From Gammaproteobacteria bacterium (GTDB lineage Bacteria; Pseudomonadota; Gammaproteobacteria; Pseudomonadales; Alcanivoracaceae): a stretch of DNA of 64,000 bases. Positions 61,592-64,000 of this stretch are shown in pieces (the stretch's first letter is position 1; each line of letters opens with the position of its first letter). The stretch lies in the NCBI GenBank assembly GCA_018067045.1, contig JAGPVL010000035.1:124001-188000 (forward strand), read 5' to 3'. The notes beneath the pieces are model-generated. The model was not told where the DNA came from. It searched no databases and saw nothing but the letters and a program-made list of their open reading frames with translations. The position numbers were made by a program, and so were the translations under genes.

Positions 61592-62529
61592 TGAGCAGCC
61601 ACCTTTTCGGCAACACGCAACACCGCGCTGCGCGAACGAGGATTACCACTCACTTCGGCGTCGCTGGCATATATTGCTTTGCCGATTGGATTTAGCGTAA
61701 TCGGTTGCTCATCCGTTAACGGCAAACCGCCGCGAGCCCGTGGCGCACGACCCGATGCATCGCGAACCAATAACTTAACAATGCGATCTTCTAATGAATG
61801 AAAACTAATCACCGCCAATCGCCCGCCTGGCGACAGCGCCGAGACCGCCTGTTGCAGTGCTAACTCCAGCGCATCCAGCTCTTGATTGATAAAAATACGG
61901 ATCGCTTGAAAGCTACGTGTCGCCGGATGCTTACCCTTCTCCGCACGACCAATGTTCTGAGCAATAATTTCGGCCAACTGCAGCGTCGTGGTGATCGGCT
62001 TTTCTTGGCGTATCGCACAAATCGCTCGTGCCAACCGGCGCGACTTTTTCTCTTCACCGTAGCGATACAGCACATTGGCAATATCCTGCTCCGCCGCGAC
62101 CGCCAACCATTGCGCCGCACTTTGTCCGGACGTCGGATCCATGCGCATATCCAACGGACCGTCACGTAAAAAACTAAAACCGCGCGACGCGTCATCAAGC
62201 TGCGGAGACGACACACCTAAGTCCATCAAAATGCCATCGAGAGGACGGCCTTCCTGCTCAACCACACTGGAGACACAATCAAAACGTCCCGCCACAATGC
62301 GAAAGCGGGCCTCGGCCCGCTCCAGTTCTTGTCCCGCTGCAATCGCCTGCGGGTCACGGTCGATGCCAATAAGGCGTGCATCCGAACCAAGCTGTGCCAA
62401 GAGCGCGCGGCTGTGGCCACCTCGCCCAAAGGTGGCATCGATATAAAACCCATCGGCCCGCAGCGGTAACACCTGAAGAACCTCCTCCAGCATCACTGGT
62501 TGGTGTGCGTAGTCCTGCTTCTGTGTCAC
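61588..62529 (-). CDS. rsmH: 16S rRNA (cytosine-1402 N4)-methyltransferase RsmH
   Basis: A SAM-dependent methyltransferase of 313 aa (MraW). 'HQPVMLEEVLQVL', SAM-binding 'YIDATFGRGGHSRALL', 'GILMDLGVSSPQLDDASRGFSF' and 'AVISFHSLEDRIVK' are signature stretches. It modifies C1402 in the ribosomal P site. GTG start 10 nt after the mraZ stop. Confidence 0.97.
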   Translation of the reverse strand: MTQKQDYAHQPVMLEEVLQVLPLRADGFYIDATFGRGGHSRALLAQLGSDARLIGIDRDPQAIAAGQELERAEARFRIVAGRFDCVSSVVEQEGRPLDGILMDLGVSSPQLDDASRGFSFLRDGPLDMRMDPTSGQSAAQWLAVAAEQDIANVLYRYGEEKKSRRLARAICAIRQEKPITTTLQLAEIIAQNIGRAEKGKHPATRSFQAIRIFINQELDALELALQQAVSALSPGGRLAVISFHSLEDRIVKLLVRDASGRAPRARGGLPLTDEQPITLNPIGKAIYASDAEVSGNPRSRSAVLRVAEKVAAQ

Positions 62530-62539
62530 GTATAGGCCC

Positions 62540-62983
62540 TCAGAACGCTAGCGACTGAACCGACTCTGGCATGGCTCCGGCCATATCCAGCTGCGATTGC
62601 TCCGCTTCCCAAGCATCCTCTGCCCATAATTCAAAGCGATGCAGAATACCGACTAGCATCGCCTTCTTATCTAGCCCAACTTGTTCGCGTAGCTCTGCAG
62701 GAATTAGCACTCGCCCAGCCCCATCAAGCTCCATCTCAACCGCTTGGCCGAGAAAGCGACGTTTTAGCCCGCGCACTTTCGGGTCAGCATCGGTCAAGGC
62801 CGCAACCTGATCTGCAATCGCCAGCCACTGGGGCTCGGGATACACCACTAAGCAGTTATCCATTGGGTGTTGAGTAAGCACGACGCGTCCGCCACAAGAA
62901 GCATTCAGCTTTTCGCGGTGGCGAGTGGGCACTGTTAACCTGCCCTTTGCATCGAGATTGAGCGCGTGGCGCCCACTAAACAT
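62540..62983 (-). CDS. mraZ: Transcriptional regulator MraZ
   Basis: A 147-aa protein with two SpoVT/AbrB-type repeats: 'ALNLDAKGRLTVPTRHREKL' near the start and 'VEMELDGAGRVLIPAELREQV' in the second half. Both carry the D-x-x-GR motif. MraZ forms rings that bind TGGG repeats at its own promoter and represses the dcw cluster. Four such repeats lie upstream (62999-63064). It is the first gene of the cluster. Confidence 0.97.
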   Translation of the reverse strand: MFSGRHALNLDAKGRLTVPTRHREKLNASCGGRVVLTQHPMDNCLVVYPEPQWLAIADQVAALTDADPKVRGLKRRFLGQAVEMELDGAGRVLIPAELREQVGLDKKAMLVGILHRFELWAEDAWEAEQSQLDMAGAMPESVQSLAF

Positions 62984-63010
62984 GGCTTTCCCCTTCTTCC
63001 CACTTGGTTA

Positions 63011-63029
63011 CTCTGGATTCCTTCCAGAG
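63011..63029. other. Small hairpin in mraZ leader
   Basis: CTCTGGA and TCCAGAG (7-bp perfect arms) enclose a 5-nt loop, between the MraZ box and the mraZ start. It could fold in the mRNA leader; any role is unknown. Confidence 0.4.
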
Positions 63030-63038
63030 GTTAGAAGT

Positions 63039-63064
63039 TCCCACTTCTTCCCACTTTTCTCCAC
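63039..63064 (-). promoter_or_regulatory. MraZ box (TGGG-type repeats)
   Basis: On the minus strand GTGG(A/G) occurs three times with an exact 10-bp period (63060-63064, 63050-63054, 63040-63044), each followed by A-rich sequence. This is the known MraZ binding pattern. A fourth copy (62999-63003) lies next to the ribosome site. Autoregulation of the dcw cluster is the expected role. Confidence 0.85.
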
Positions 63065-63072
63065 ATTGCCAC

Positions 63073-63102
63073 ACTTTAGGGCCTCAGCAATTTCCAAGTC
63101 AA
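63073..63102 (-). promoter_or_regulatory. Candidate promoter of the dcw cluster
   Basis: On the minus strand TTGACT (63097-63102) and TAAAGT (63073-63078) are spaced by 18 nt, directly upstream of the MraZ repeats. The -10 match is only moderate. Confidence 0.35.
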
Positions 63103-63491
63103 GCTGATAGCACTGTACTGACAGACAAAAAAGTCCTTAAAAAACAGGATTTTATGAGGGAAAGGCATAGTGGTGTGAATGGTAACTAACAAGGTATTGT
63201 CTATTAATCAGATGGGTGCCTCGCAGACCTCACAAAGCACATTAAGAGTTAGACCATTTGGGAATAAAAACGACAACAGTTAGGTCGAATATTGATATTT
63301 AGGAGCATTTGACCAATCAAGCCGGTGACACATAGCCATCGCCCGAGAGCCCGTATCCAGCCTTCAATCTCGACCTCCGTTACACGCAGTTTGATTTCAG
63401 CAACGACATCCGCCCAATTAATGCACGCGCTACCGACTCAACCCTCTATACTTGCCGCCGATACCGACCCAACCAAACACGGCCCAACGTT
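63103..63491. other. Divergent intergenic region between mraZ and ylqF
   Basis: No gene or RNA is apparent. The part at 63120-63300 is more AT-rich than its surroundings. It must contain the promoter of the ylqF gene, but I could not choose one with confidence. Confidence 0.4.
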
Positions 63492-64000
63492 ATGAGCATC
63501 AACTGGTTCCCCGGACACATGAACAAGGCTATTCGTGAAATCCGCGAAATCCTGCCGAAGGTGGACCTAATCATCGAGGTCGTGGATGCGCGCTTGCCCT
63601 ATAGCAGCGCCAACCCCGTGATTGAACAGTTCCGTGCCGACAAGCCCTGCCTCAAACTGCTCAGCAAAAGCGATCTGGCCGACCCGGCGATTACCCAGCA
63701 ATGGCTCGACCATCTAGAGCAAGACCCTAAGGTACGTGCACTCGCCATCAGCATCGACAAGCCTGATCAAATTCGCAGGCTGATCGACATGGCCAAACAA
63801 ATGGTCGGCAAGCGCGAAGACAGCGTCACGGGCGTCACCGCGCTGATCACCGGCATACCTAACGTCGGCAAGTCCACCTTGATTAATAATCTTGCCGGAC
63901 GACAGATCGCGAAAGCCGGTAACGAACCAGCCGTGACGCAACGCCAGCAGCGTATCGACTTACGTAACGGCCTTATCCTGATCGACTCCCCCGGCATCCT
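63492..64000 (+). CDS. ylqF: Ribosome biogenesis GTPase YlqF/RbgA (partial, 5' part)
   Basis: 169 codons are visible; the gene runs past the window end. It is a circularly permuted GTPase. The N-terminus 'INWFPGHMNKAIREI' is the YlqF signature. G4-type 'LLSKSD' comes first, then the P-loop G1 'GIPNVGKSTLINNL', then 'PAVTQRQQRI' (switch region) and G3 'DSPGIL' at the edge. YlqF/RbgA helps mature the 50S subunit. 'SKSD' instead of NKxD is a mild deviation at the guanine-specificity loop. It is divergent from mraZ. Confidence 0.93.
   Translation, partial: MSINWFPGHMNKAIREIREILPKVDLIIEVVDARLPYSSANPVIEQFRADKPCLKLLSKSDLADPAITQQWLDHLEQDPKVRALAISIDKPDQIRRLIDMAKQMVGKREDSVTGVTALITGIPNVGKSTLINNLAGRQIAKAGNEPAVTQRQQRIDLRNGLILIDSPGI

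Overview
The window is chromosomal DNA of a gammaproteobacterium, moderate in GC and densely coded. Almost every gene is a housekeeping or envelope gene. The gene order supports the assignment: a complete mraZ-to-lpxC division and cell-wall cluster, followed by dciA, an M23 peptidase, secA, argJ and a mutT/thiE fusion in the arrangement known from Pseudomonas and relatives. Then come yacG, coaE, pilD, pilC, pilB and pilA, then nadC, ampD, ampE, aceE and aceF. This is the ancestral neighbourhood that also underlies the 2-minute region of the E. coli chromosome. REP-like palindromes of the kind common in Pseudomonas, a sigma-54 pilA promoter, rhombosortase and a PglL-type ligase suggest a free-living, possibly marine relative of Pseudomonadales/Cellvibrionales. 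That finer placement is an inference.

Layout. 1-4.4 kb: end of an aldehyde dehydrogenase, a CPA2 K+/H+ antiporter, two small membrane proteins and a periplasmic cytochrome c. 4.5-11.6 kb (minus strand): prfC, rimI, a holD-like gene, leuA, a DUF3592 membrane protein and a rhombosortase. 11.7-13.8 kb: groES-groEL under a CIRCE operator. 14-22 kb: a HugZ-like haem protein, an SDR, an alkyltransferase-like DNA repair protein, AmpG, a receiver-degenerate-GGDEF protein, panE, and baeS-baeR with a Spy-like target. 22-28.3 kb: aceF, aceE, ampE and ampD on the minus strand. 28.6-30.8 kb: an alanine:Na+ symporter and nadC. 31-37.6 kb: type IV pilus region (PglL-like ligase, pilA, then divergent pilB-pilC-pilD). 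37.6-44.6 kb: coaE, yacG, then mutT/thiE, argJ, secA and M23 on the minus strand. 44.8-63 kb: dciA on plus, then the whole dcw cluster on minus (lpxC back to mraZ). 63.5 kb to the end: a YlqF/RbgA GTPase cut by the window edge.

How the parts connect. The dcw cluster makes lipid-linked peptidoglycan precursors and the divisome, and most neighbouring genes overlap by 1-11 nt. AmpG, AmpD and AmpE in the same window return peptidoglycan fragments to the cytoplasm. PilA is processed by PilD, assembled by PilB and PilC, and possibly glycosylated by the neighbouring PglL-like enzyme. BaeSR probably senses envelope stress and drives the Spy-like chaperone beside it.

No mobile element, prophage, CRISPR array, rRNA or tRNA was seen, and no clearly new multi-gene system. 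The best leads are a family of REP-like palindromes in convergent gaps, a 62-nt hairpin with perfect 24-bp arms upstream of secA, the rhombosortase/DUF3592 overlapping pair, the PglL-pilin pair, and a response regulator whose GGDEF site is destroyed.
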